A stretch of 22,376 bases of DNA, taken from contig JAFVEU010000280.1 in assembly GCA_017475845.1 (NCBI GenBank), positions 1 to 22,376 on the forward strand, read 5' to 3'. The notes below the pieces were generated by a model. That model did no database searches. It was not told the DNA's origin and saw only the letters and a list, made by a program, of their open reading frames with translations. The stretch is from Lachnospiraceae bacterium (GTDB lineage: Bacteria; Bacillota; Clostridia; Lachnospirales; Lachnospiraceae). The translations under genes and the position numbers were made by a program. Below are positions 1-7,545 of this stretch, in pieces; the first letter of the stretch is position 1, and each line of letters opens with the position of its first letter.

Positions 1-513
1 GTGGGAATGAGGCAGGACGGAACCCTGTATAAGCCCAAAAACACTAAGGGCAAGCAGAGCGACATAGGAGTCAGGGTCTATAAGAACGGCGAGTTCATCG
101 ATCCCTCCCGCTACAGGCTCATCACAAAGAATAACAAAAGGGCCTCGGTTTCCATCGATGGGATAAACGCCATAAGAGCCGATAAGCTGCCCTTCTTCCG
201 GATCAAATTCAAGGGAAAGGAACATAAGGCTGCAAGGAAGAGCTTTAAGGATAAGGAATTCGATTTCGGGATAACGCCGATTCTTCTTACAAAGGACAAG
301 GTGACCTTCGGGGATATAAAGCAGAATGATTACGGCGAGATAGTGTTCAGGAAAGTGACCTACCACTCCGATATACTGGATAAGGATGTAAAGCTGAAAT
401 TTAACAGCGATATCCATAAGACAGACTATATAGTGGAAGCTGATCCCAACAACGGAAATATTTCCATTGTGGGAAAGAACGACTATTACGGCCAGGTCTT
501 TTACAAGAAGTGA
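1..513 (+). CDS. C-terminal part of a Lys-rich, probably cell-surface protein (5' truncated by window)
   Basis: The reading frame is open from the first base to the TGA at 511-513 (170 residues). The GTG at base 1 is more likely an internal Val codon than a start, because no upstream sequence can be checked. The product is rich in Lys, Asp and Tyr and alternates short beta-strand-like stretches with Gly/Asn/Asp turns, ending in YYGQVFYKK. That resembles the end of Ig-like or bacterial surface-repeat proteins. No membrane segment, sorting motif or catalytic motif is visible in this part. The next gene, also a surface protein, starts 44 bases later, so the two may be co-transcribed. I do not recognise the family; the surface assignment is inferred from composition and neighbour. 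Confidence 0.6.
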   Translation: MGMRQDGTLYKPKNTKGKQSDIGVRVYKNGEFIDPSRYRLITKNNKRASVSIDGINAIRADKLPFFRIKFKGKEHKAARKSFKDKEFDFGITPILLTKDKVTFGDIKQNDYGEIVFRKVTYHSDILDKDVKLKFNSDIHKTDYIVEADPNNGNISIVGKNDYYGQVFYKK

Positions 514-514
514 T

Positions 515-528
515 CGGGATTCGTCCCG
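515..528 (+). other. Small UUCG-tetraloop hairpin after the first gene
   Basis: Immediately after the stop codon, CGGGA (515-519) and TCCCG (524-528) can pair around a TTCG loop. UUCG loops are unusually stable. No T tract follows, so this is not an intrinsic terminator; it could protect the 3' end of the upstream message or simply sit in the intercistronic gap. Confidence 0.4.
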
Positions 529-557
529 GCTCCACGGGAAAGAAGTGAGGAAGCGGT

Positions 558-3500
558 ATGTTAGGAAAAAAATGGAAAAATTTAAGTTCACTCAGGAAGA
601 AAGCCTTTGCTGTGGCGCTTTCCACGGCTGTTGTGAGTTCTACCTTAAATATCGGGAGCTACGTGGTAAGTGCGGACAGCTCTTTGGAGGGGAGGGTCAT
701 AACCGCCTTCGAAGAGCTGCCGGAGGAAATTGCATACCAGTACCTGTCGGTTGGTGCTCCGGAAAGTGATATAAACTTCCCGGATGAGCTTAACGTGACC
801 GTTTATTCCGAGGATCCGGAGGAGGAAGAACCCTCCGAAGAGGAAGAACCCTCTGAAGAGGAGGAGTCCTCTGAAGAAGAACAGCCCTCCGAAGAAGAGG
901 AGGAGAGCCCTTCGGATGAAAGCGGGGAAACAGAAGAGCCTGCCGATAACGGAGAAACCGAAGAGCCTGCGGAAGAACCTCAGGAAGGACCCACGGAACA
1001 GCCGGAAGAAGAGCCTCAGGAGCAGCCCTCGGAGGAGTCTCAGGAACGGCCTGCAGAAGCACCTCAGGGAGAACCTGCGGAACAGCCTGCAGAGGAGCCT
1101 CAGGAGCAGCCCGCAGAAGAGCCGGAAGAACAGCCTGCAGAAGCACCTCAGGAAGCACCTCAGGAAGAACCTGCGGAACAGCCTCAGGAACAGCCTGCAG
1201 AGCAGCCCGCGGAAGAACCGGCGGAACAACCCGCAGAAGAGCCTTCGGAGGGAGAAGGGAGCGACGCTCAGGCATTCGTGGATGGGATCGTAAATGCTTT
1301 CATGCCTGTAACCGCATATGCTTCCGAGGTGGTAAGAGAGCTTCCCGACGGGGAGCACAGGGTGCTTAAAAATGTAAAATGGAAGCTTAACAGGGAAAAG
1401 AGCACCTATGGCAGCTATTTCCAGGCGGTATTTGAGGATGATGTATTTGTTTATGAGCCGGATATCAGTGTTTACGGCTTAACAAGTGATACGGAGCTTC
1501 CCGAGATCCGGGTCACCATTGTGAAGGGAGAAGAGGAGCCTTCCGCTGAGGAAAGCGGAGAGGAAGAAGAGATCACCTCTCCCGCGCTGAGCCAGTTCTC
1601 CATAGTAGGCGGAGTCAGGATCTCAGTAGATGCGGATCCCGGAGTATTTCCGGAGGGAGCCCTCATTCATGTGAGAAAGGTAAACGGCGAATCCGCGGAG
1701 AGGATCGAAGAGAGGGTGAACAGCGAAAATGCCCGGAGCTTTGACATCACCGTTACGGACAGGGACGGTAATGAGATCCAGCCCGATACCTCCGCGGGAA
1801 GGGTAAGGGTTACCTTCAGCGGAATAGACGCATCCGGGGAAGGGGTAAAGGTATATCATTTCAATGATGACCTGAGCTCGGCGGAGGAGCTTAATGCCGA
1901 GGTGGATGAGGCAAATAACAGCGCTGCCGTGGATGCGGAGCATTTCTCCGTATATACGCTTGTTACGGAGGAGAGCAGGGGGATCGATATTCTCGGAAAA
2001 TCCGTAAAGGAGATAATAGACGAGCTGGTTACCCCCTATAACGGAGAATATGACGGGGAAGCCCATGCTTCGGTTTCCTTTAACGATGCATGCACGGAGG
2101 AGATGCAAAAGACCTTCACCTTTAAGTCAGGGACATCTACGGATTTCTCAAGTGAGATCCCTGAGATCACCGATGCGGGAGAATATGTGATCTCCATTAA
2201 ATGCACGGTGGACGGCCACGAGCTGGAGGGGACTGTCCGTCCCGTAATTAGTCCCAAAGCCATCACAGAAGCCATGGTAACGGTTTCCGATTCCTATTAT
2301 ATGGGGAAAGCCATAGAGAATGCAGTGGTAAAGGACGGGGATGAACCCCTTAATAAGGATGTGGATTATACCGCAGCCTATTCCAATAACGTGAATGCGG
2401 GTACCGCAAAGGTCACCATCACCGGAAAGGGCAATTACAAGGGGTCCATAAGCCGTTCCTTTAAGATCATACAGTACAGCGGCAGCTATAAGCTGAAATA
2501 CGACGGGTCCACCACCATAGCGGACTGGTATAAGGACAGCGTTACCGTGACTGCCGACGGATATACCATCACCGATGATCCGGAAGGGACCTTTGCCGCT
2601 GAATATATACTTACAGGCAACACCAAGAATGTTTCGAAGGCTGTATATCTTAAGGTTTCCGATAACGGCGTCATCGCCACCATTGCGGGCCCCGTAAACT
2701 TCGATCCCAATCCCCCCAAGGGGACCATCAAGGTAAAGGGCAAGACCTTCAGCGGTCTGCAGGAGGAAAAGAAGACCTTTGCCTATACCAACGAAGCCCA
2801 GAAGGTCACGGTCACAAGCGATGACACCTTTAACGGTTCCGGGGTGAAGAGGACGGATTACTATATCACAAATAAGTGCTATACGGATAAGAAGGATGTA
2901 AAGGACGCGGCCGGGGACGAATGGGAGGTTTATGACGGCGACCCCAAGCCCGGGCTTAAGGAAAACAAGCTCAACTACGTTTATGTAAGGATAACCGACA
3001 AGGTGGGGAACGAGACCTATATCTCCAGCCAGGGCATATGGTATGACACAAAGAAGCCTACCATAAAGAGCGCAAAGGCTTCGGAGATAAAGGATACTTC
3101 CGCAACCCTTACCGTAAAGGCCTCTGACGGGGAAAGCGGTCTGGAGACCTACTACTCCCTTGTGAAGAAGAAAAGCGAGAAGGCTCCAAAAAAAGCAGAT
3201 GATGTAAAGAGCGGCGGAAGAAAGACGGATGACGGCGTATTTGAGCTTACCGGTCTCACTGCTTCCACAGCCTATGTTGCCTATTCCGTTGTGGAGGACA
3301 AGGCCGGGAATCTGAGTGAGATCAAGGAGACCAAGATAAGCACCAAGGCTGAGGACAATAAGTCCGGTTCGGACAGCGCTGCTGCCAAAGGAGCTGCGGG
3401 CTCCTCTTCAACGGCTGCAGCAGGAGGTGCCGGAGGGGCAGCGGGAGCAGGAGGTGCCGGAGGCACAGCAGGCGCTGCAGCTCAGGCAGGATCCGGAGGC

Positions 3501-4343
3501 AGTAATGGCAAAGGTAAGACAGCGTTAGCCGAAAAAGACAAGGCGGCTGAAACGGAAGAAGAGTCCGGAGAACCCGAGATCCCGGACAGGATCCCCTATA
3601 TTGAGGATGCTACCGAGGGCATAACCATAGGCCGTGAGAATACCAGCGGCTGGATCAACATTGACAATGAGGTCAAAGGAGCGGATGCACCTGCAAGGAT
3701 CACCGTCAACATGAACGGCGAGAGCAAGGTTCCTGCTTCGGTCCTCAATGATATCAAGGACAGGGATGTGGCCATCCGTTTCATAATGAATGACGATATT
3801 TCCTGGACCGTTAACGGGCTTTCCTTTACGGATGATGCCAAAGATGTGGAGTTCAAGGTAAAGACAAATACCAAGAACATACCTTCCTCGCTGATAAATG
3901 AGATAGCCGATGTCTATCCGCATGTAAACCTGACTCTGGATCATGAGGGTGATTTCGGTTTCACGGCCATAATGAGTCTTAACGTGGGAGAGAGCAACAA
4001 GAACCTGCATGCCAACCTCTACTATTACAATGAGGGGGACAGCAGTCTGGAATTCATGGCCTCCTCCGAGGTGGACGAGAAGGGCAACACTTCATTTGAC
4101 TTCACCCATGCTTCGGACTATACCGTGATAATGCGCGGAGATGCACTGACCGAAAAGTCGGCTGCGGCTCTGGCCGCAAGGAATACTTCCGGCGGCGGGA
4201 CCGGGGATTCGGGACGCGCGGGTGTTTCCAATGTTCCGAGGAGAAATAACAGGCTGTGGCTTCTTATCATCTCCATAGTCAGCATCCTCCTCTGCGGTCT
4301 GATCCTGTTCATGCCCGAAAAAAGGAAGAACGTTTACGGCTAA
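558..4343 (+). CDS. Large multidomain membrane-anchored surface protein with Glu/Pro-rich stalk
   Basis: 1261 residues. The ATG at 558 is preceded by a GAGGAA ribosome binding site seven bases upstream. Residues 1-39 form a signal peptide (Lys/Arg-rich start, hydrophobic core, likely cleavage after VVSA). Residues about 86-234 are a Glu/Pro-rich low-complexity stalk. Next comes a beta-rich domain (about 260-325), a domain around PEGALIHVRKV resembling surface-protein modules of Lachnospiraceae, then two MBG/YDG-type Ig-like repeats (PYNGEYDG; GKGNYKGSISRSFKI), further Ig-like sequence, and an FnIII-like domain at about 834-925. An Ala/Gly-rich linker covers about 935-990 and a final beta-rich domain about 1005-1200. 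A membrane segment (about 1233-1253) followed by KRKK anchors the C terminus; there is no LPXTG motif. Likely an adhesin or structural surface protein; ligand unknown. Stop and the next start codon abut (TAAATG), but what follows is a broken gene. Confidence 0.9.
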   Translation: MLGKKWKNLSSLRKKAFAVALSTAVVSSTLNIGSYVVSADSSLEGRVITAFEELPEEIAYQYLSVGAPESDINFPDELNVTVYSEDPEEEEPSEEEEPSEEEESSEEEQPSEEEEESPSDESGETEEPADNGETEEPAEEPQEGPTEQPEEEPQEQPSEESQERPAEAPQGEPAEQPAEEPQEQPAEEPEEQPAEAPQEAPQEEPAEQPQEQPAEQPAEEPAEQPAEEPSEGEGSDAQAFVDGIVNAFMPVTAYASEVVRELPDGEHRVLKNVKWKLNREKSTYGSYFQAVFEDDVFVYEPDISVYGLTSDTELPEIRVTIVKGEEEPSAEESGEEEEITSPALSQFSIVGGVRISVDADPGVFPEGALIHVRKVNGESAERIEERVNSENARSFDITVTDRDGNEIQPDTSAGRVRVTFSGIDASGEGVKVYHFNDDLSSAEELNAEVDEANNSAAVDAEHFSVYTLVTEESRGIDILGKSVKEIIDELVTPYNGEYDGEAHASVSFNDACTEEMQKTFTFKSGTSTDFSSEIPEITDAGEYVISIKCTVDGHELEGTVRPVISPKAITEAMVTVSDSYYMGKAIENAVVKDGDEPLNKDVDYTAAYSNNVNAGTAKVTITGKGNYKGSISRSFKIIQYSGSYKLKYDGSTTIADWYKDSVTVTADGYTITDDPEGTFAAEYILTGNTKNVSKAVYLKVSDNGVIATIAGPVNFDPNPPKGTIKVKGKTFSGLQEEKKTFAYTNEAQKVTVTSDDTFNGSGVKRTDYYITNKCYTDKKDVKDAAGDEWEVYDGDPKPGLKENKLNYVYVRITDKVGNETYISSQGIWYDTKKPTIKSAKASEIKDTSATLTVKASDGESGLETYYSLVKKKSEKAPKKADDVKSGGRKTDDGVFELTGLTASTAYVAYSVVEDKAGNLSEIKETKISTKAEDNKSGSDSAAAKGAAGSSSTAAAGGAGGAAGAGGAGGTAGAAAQAGSGGSNGKGKTALAEKDKAAETEEESGEPEIPDRIPYIEDATEGITIGRENTSGWINIDNEVKGADAPARITVNMNGESKVPASVLNDIKDRDVAIRFIMNDDISWTVNGLSFTDDAKDVEFKVKTNTKNIPSSLINEIADVYPHVNLTLDHEGDFGFTAIMSLNVGESNKNLHANLYYYNEGDSSLEFMASSEVDEKGNTSFDFTHASDYTVIMRGDALTEKSAAALAARNTSGGGTGDSGRAGVSNVPRRNNRLWLLIISIVSILLCGLILFMPEKRKNVYG
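813..1259 (+). repeat. Glu/Pro-rich imperfect coding repeats (PAEEPQEQ-type)
   Basis: Within the surface protein, about 150 codons alternate Glu, Pro, Gln and Ala in imperfect units such as PAEEPQEQ, PAEQ and PSEEE. The DNA repeats gaagarccttcgga- and cagcctgcagaa-like words without strict periodicity, as expected where slippage and recombination change copy number. The likely role is an extended, highly acidic spacer lifting the folded domains off or through the wall. Long antisense open frames here are a by-product of the codon bias. Confidence 0.9.
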
Positions 4344-4639
4344 ATGAAGATAATCGCTGTAGATGATGAGAACCTTGCAGCCGTGGAGGTTCCGATCTGG
4401 AGAAGGGCAGGAATGCCATCTCGGACCTGTCGGACTATCTCAGGATGAATATCGGTTCCATAGAGAGTCCGGATACGGATGAGGAAAAGCATATAGGCAT
4501 ACGTAACGTCCGTGAGAGGCTCAGGATGCAGATGAACGCCGTACTGGAGATCTCGTCCATACCGGGAAGCGGTACGGAAGTGACGGTAAGGATACCAAAA
4601 ACAGCCAATGATCCCCTGAAAAGGGTGATTGGGCGGTAG
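4344..4639 (+). pseudogene. Scar of a LytTR-type two-component system (response-regulator start fused to histidine-kinase pieces)
   Basis: The first codons read MKIIAVDDENLAA, the classic start of a LytTR-family response regulator with the acidic DD pair of the receiver domain. After about 13 codons the similarity stops and this frame ends at TGA 4446-4448. In a second frame from about 4382 the sequence reads GRNAISDLSDYLRMNIGS, matching the helix after the phospho-accepting His in LytS-type kinases. It then jumps to EKHIGIRNVRERLRMQ and LEISSIPGSGTEVTVRIP, the end of the kinase ATP-binding domain, stopping at TAG 4637. The receiver Asp, the output domain, the His box and the N and G1 boxes are missing, so no working protein is possible. 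At least two internal deletions are needed to explain the joins. Confidence 0.85.
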
Positions 4640-4644
4640 AAATA

Positions 4645-4653
4645 TGATATAAT
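4645..4653 (+). promoter_or_regulatory. Extended -10 promoter candidate for the CIS operon
   Basis: TGATATAAT combines the TGn extension with a perfect TATAAT (4648-4653). The hexamer 17 bases upstream (GTGATT, 4625-4630) is a poor -35 box, which is usual for extended -10 promoters. Transcription would start near 4660 and give a leader of about 200 bases before the ATG at 4865. It lies just after the pseudogene and before the first gene of a long run of tightly spaced genes, with no equally good promoter seen within that run. Confidence 0.6.
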
Positions 4654-4689
4654 GTAGTGCTGCATTAAATTGGCACTCTATTATAAAGC

Positions 4690-4722
4690 ATCTGTTCAGG
4701 ATCCTCCGGATCCCGGACAGAT
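4690..4722 (+). other. Leader inverted repeat 1 (about 15-bp stem, 3-base loop)
   Basis: The arms at 4690-4704 and 4708-4722 pair with one A-C mismatch and one G-U wobble around loop TCC. The core is GGATCC-TCC-GGATCC. It lies at the start of the leader made from the promoter at 4645. No T tract follows. Confidence 0.6.
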
Positions 4723-4726
4723 ACGC

Positions 4727-4771
4727 GCATCCGGCTCTTCAGAGTCCTGCTACGCACGAAGAGCCGAATGC
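4727..4771 (+). other. Leader inverted repeat 2 (14-bp stem, 17-base loop)
   Basis: GCATCCGGCTCTTC (4727-4740) is complementary to GAAGAGCCGAATGC (4758-4771) at 13 of 14 positions. It sits five bases after the first stem. It could be one domain of a structured leader RNA, or a DNA-level operator. No T run follows directly, so simple termination is unlikely. Confidence 0.6.
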
Positions 4772-4787
4772 CACAATGCAAAGGTTT

Positions 4788-4830
4788 TCAGACATCGCCT
4801 GCGGTGCGGTACCGCAAGTGCCTGATCTGA
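4788..4830 (+). other. Leader inverted repeat 3 with 12-base palindrome
   Basis: TCAGA (4788-4792) and TCTGA (4826-4830) close a region containing the perfect palindrome TGCGGTACCGCA (4805-4816) and further partial complementarity (GCCTGCGG against CAAGTGC). This is the third consecutive foldable element before the ribosome binding site near 4853-4862. No known riboswitch consensus is recognised. Confidence 0.45.
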
Positions 4831-4864
4831 ACGATCACATTATTATTATTTTAGGACGGGGGAC

Positions 4865-6703
4865 ATGATGAGTAACAGCCAGCTTTATCCATTTGAAAGA
4901 AACCGGTATTATCCCGGGAAACTGCTCACCAGCGCGGATTTTCAGGCGGAACAGAATTACCATATCAATAAGGGCCGCTTTATCAACGGTCTCATGTATG
5001 GCTCCGGAGTTGTCTGCGGACTGGGGGTCTTCAGCCTGGATGACCTTTCGGTCCTCATAGAGAGCGGAGTGGCCATAGACGGGACCGGAAGGGAGATAAT
5101 ACTTGATACTTCCGTGGTGAAGAAGATATCTGCCATAGAAGGCTTTGACCGGCTGGAGACCGACACGGCTGTCCTGAAGATACGCTATAACGAGCAGGAT
5201 GTGCACAGCGTGTATTCCGTAAATCACAAGGAAAATGAGAAGGAATACGAATTTAACAGGATCGCGGAGGGTTATGAGCTGTTCCTTGTAGACAAGGAAG
5301 GAGAGACAGTCGACTATAATCCCGAAACGGAATTCTTAACAAGGGAGATCCTCTTTAAGAGCGAGAACTATGTGGGGGAGGTCATGATGCCCGCCACTGT
5401 CTGCAAGGGCAGGAATGTAAAGATAGTTCTGGAGATCAGGAAGGTCAGTGATGAGGATGTCCGCTTAAGCTGCAGAGGCATTCTTGAGATACCCGTGTTC
5501 CATACCCCCGATGATGAAAGTGAGCTGGAGATAGGCGTTGAGGATCTGAACCTGAAGATGGGGGAGAGCATCCGCAAGGAGTACTGGGTGAGAGTACTGG
5601 ATAATGATGCGGAAGAGAGCGAGCTCATTCTCCGCAGCGGATCTGCCGCAGCCTTCGAAAATGAAAACGCCATAAATTCATCATCTCATTTTGCTATCCG
5701 CGTAAGACTCAGCAAATCCAGTCCCCTTGAGCTGGTGAGCCGGGAGACCGGACGCATCAATCTGGAGATGCGGAATCTGGAGCTTTCGGATGATGCCATA
5801 AGCCTGGCCGAAATACAGCTGGTGAGGAACGCAGGCAGCTACATCATCGATAATATCCGCGATACCTCCGCCAAGAAGTATGTACTCGCTCCCGCACAGG
5901 AGATCATGAGAAATAACTACATGTCCTACTATGTGAAGGATGTGGAGCTCAAAAAGAGTAAGGACAGGAAGGAAACCCCGGTATTTAAGAATGACTCTCC
6001 TTCCAGAGGCGGGGAATTCACCAACATAGCCACAGGTACCCTGGAGGTTCCTCTGGGAAGAAATGCCAGAGAGGGTGATATAAGGTATTCCGGAGAGATC
6101 GCTCATGGTCTGGGACCCGGAAACGTATACGTGGAGATAGGCTATAACTTCGTATCCGACGATCCCGATATGGGGGCCAACCAGAAGAGCACCATATACG
6201 GCAATCCCGAGCTTTTCAGCCAGCAGAACAATGTCCTTGCCAGTGTGGAGACCGGTATCAAGGTCTTAAACGAAAAGGGAAGCTTTGTTGTAGCCGCAAG
6301 ACTCTTAAGAAATGTGGATTTCCTGGTGCTGTCTTTCAGGTGGGTGGCCATCCGCTTCCCTTCGGGAGACGATATCGAGCTTACCGAGGATTATTACGAT
6401 AAGAGCATATCCGTTGATACTCCTACCGTTATCATGGGCGGCAAGGAGAGCCACTTCTTCGGTGTAAGGTTCAACAACATGAAGGCCTGCAGTATCACCT
6501 ATGAGCTTACCAGCCCCGGAAGCGGAGAGATCAGCTCCGACGGTATATACACCGCTCCTTCCAAGGAAGGCGTATATGAGATAAGGATCTACTGTACCGA
6601 CATGCCTGTTATCTGCACCTATGCCTATGCCATAGTAAAGAAGAAGATGATAGACGATAAAAAGGATGTTGAAGTTACGGAGAACACCGGGGACAGTAAA
6701 TGA
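4865..6703 (+). CDS. CIS-associated protein with RYYPGKLL/GVVCGL N-terminal domain and C-terminal Ig-like domain
   Basis: 612 residues, soluble, no signal peptide or membrane segment. Residues 14-21 are RYYPGKLL, followed by an acidic/aromatic helix (SADFQAEQNYH), GSGVVCGL at about 46-53 and GVAIDGTGREI at about 68-78. From memory, this motif set recurs in uncharacterised proteins encoded in bacterial contractile-injection gene clusters. The middle is beta-rich and charged. The C-terminal 90 residues contain GEISSDGIYTAP, typical of bacterial Ig-like domains used as particle decorations. A structural or accessory particle component is therefore likely, but its position is unknown. The start could be ATG 4865 or ATG 4868; AGGA at 4853-4856 fits 4865 better. 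It is the first gene after the leader and its stop overlaps the next start (ATGA). Confidence 0.75.
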   Translation: MMSNSQLYPFERNRYYPGKLLTSADFQAEQNYHINKGRFINGLMYGSGVVCGLGVFSLDDLSVLIESGVAIDGTGREIILDTSVVKKISAIEGFDRLETDTAVLKIRYNEQDVHSVYSVNHKENEKEYEFNRIAEGYELFLVDKEGETVDYNPETEFLTREILFKSENYVGEVMMPATVCKGRNVKIVLEIRKVSDEDVRLSCRGILEIPVFHTPDDESELEIGVEDLNLKMGESIRKEYWVRVLDNDAEESELILRSGSAAAFENENAINSSSHFAIRVRLSKSSPLELVSRETGRINLEMRNLELSDDAISLAEIQLVRNAGSYIIDNIRDTSAKKYVLAPAQEIMRNNYMSYYVKDVELKKSKDRKETPVFKNDSPSRGGEFTNIATGTLEVPLGRNAREGDIRYSGEIAHGLGPGNVYVEIGYNFVSDDPDMGANQKSTIYGNPELFSQQNNVLASVETGIKVLNEKGSFVVAARLLRNVDFLVLSFRWVAIRFPSGDDIELTEDYYDKSISVDTPTVIMGGKESHFFGVRFNNMKACSITYELTSPGSGEISSDGIYTAPSKEGVYEIRIYCTDMPVICTYAYAIVKKKMIDDKKDVEVTENTGDSK

Positions 6704-7545
6704 TATACAGCTCTCGAGAAAACAGCTATACGGTTTTATCCACCGTCTTTAAGGGACAGGTCAATGACTGCTATCTGGCAAAGAACCCCGACAGAGGAGA
6801 TCAGAGCGTCCATACCCTTATCGTCATAAAGGACCATGAGACTGTTAAGGATCTGATGGAGATATTCAGGCTTTGGAAGAATAAGGAGGGAAGCCCTCTT
6901 TTGGAGTATTTTTCCACGGGCCGGGAATTCTGTCTGGTATTTCCCTACAGGATCGAGAGGGAGCTCAGTAAGTTCTTTGTGGGAGAGGCCTTTACCCTTA
7001 AGAGATGCGAGGACATATGTGAAAATGTGATCCTCTCATGTATAGCAAGCAGCCTTCCTCCGGCACTCCTTTACCTGATCTTGGATCAGGAGAAGCTGAA
7101 CCTTTCAAAGGATGACAGCGTTTATTTAAGCTATACCCTGGACTTAAAGGATCTGGACAAGACTAAGAACGAGAAGGACTGCGCCACGGAATGCGCAAAG
7201 ATACTCCTTGAGATCCTGGCAACAAAGGCCAGTGAAAAGAATATCAGTTATGTGCTTCTGTCAAAGAAAATGCAGAACAGGAGCTATTCCCGTTTTACCG
7301 AGATCTACAGGGACTTAAAGATAGCCTCTACCCCTGCAAAAAAACGGAATATCATCACGATAATAAAAAGCTTTTTCTACAGAAACGCGGACAGTCTTTT
7401 CGGAATCCTGTTCTGGATAAGCCTGATCCTTATGATAGTGGCACTGGGGCTTTTGTTTTCACACCTGGTGCTGGGTGACATACCCATTTTACGTATATTT
7501 TTTAACAGCTTTAAGAATATTGGAACGGAGTCACTGCTGCAATGA
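6700..7545 (+). CDS. Degenerate protein-kinase-like protein with C-terminal membrane segment
   Basis: 281 residues. The N-terminal 200 residues show an eroded kinase layout: a beta-rich lobe (TVLSTVFKGQVNDCYLAK, then HTLIVIKDHE where the ATP-binding Lys strand would be), a hinge-like CLVFPYRIERELSKF, and ILDQEKLNLSKDDSVYLSYTLDL, which aligns in pattern with the HRD-to-DFG stretch but lacks HRD, the metal-binding Asn and DFG. A basic linker (PAKKRNI) precedes a hydrophobic segment at about 228-262, so the kinase-like part is probably cytoplasmic. A catalytically dead scaffold or sensor is the best guess, by analogy with pseudokinase subunits of other Gram-positive secretion systems. It overlaps both neighbours by four bases (ATGA type), so it is translationally coupled. 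The kinase-fold call is from sequence pattern only. Confidence 0.55.
   Translation: MIYSSRENSYTVLSTVFKGQVNDCYLAKNPDRGDQSVHTLIVIKDHETVKDLMEIFRLWKNKEGSPLLEYFSTGREFCLVFPYRIERELSKFFVGEAFTLKRCEDICENVILSCIASSLPPALLYLILDQEKLNLSKDDSVYLSYTLDLKDLDKTKNEKDCATECAKILLEILATKASEKNISYVLLSKKMQNRSYSRFTEIYRDLKIASTPAKKRNIITIIKSFFYRNADSLFGILFWISLILMIVALGLLFSHLVLGDIPILRIFFNSFKNIGTESLLQ

Noticed and set aside
645..1358. Long antisense open frames (- strand, 645-1358 and 790-1275) opposite the Glu/Pro stalk
   Set aside because: They translate to Leu/Arg/Phe or Pro/Ala-rich low complexity produced by the codon bias of the sense repeats, with no ribosome site or family resemblance.
4690..4830. Known riboswitch (c-di-GMP, cobalamin and others) in the leader
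   Set aside because: The conserved cores of these classes are not recognisable; only generic stems are visible.
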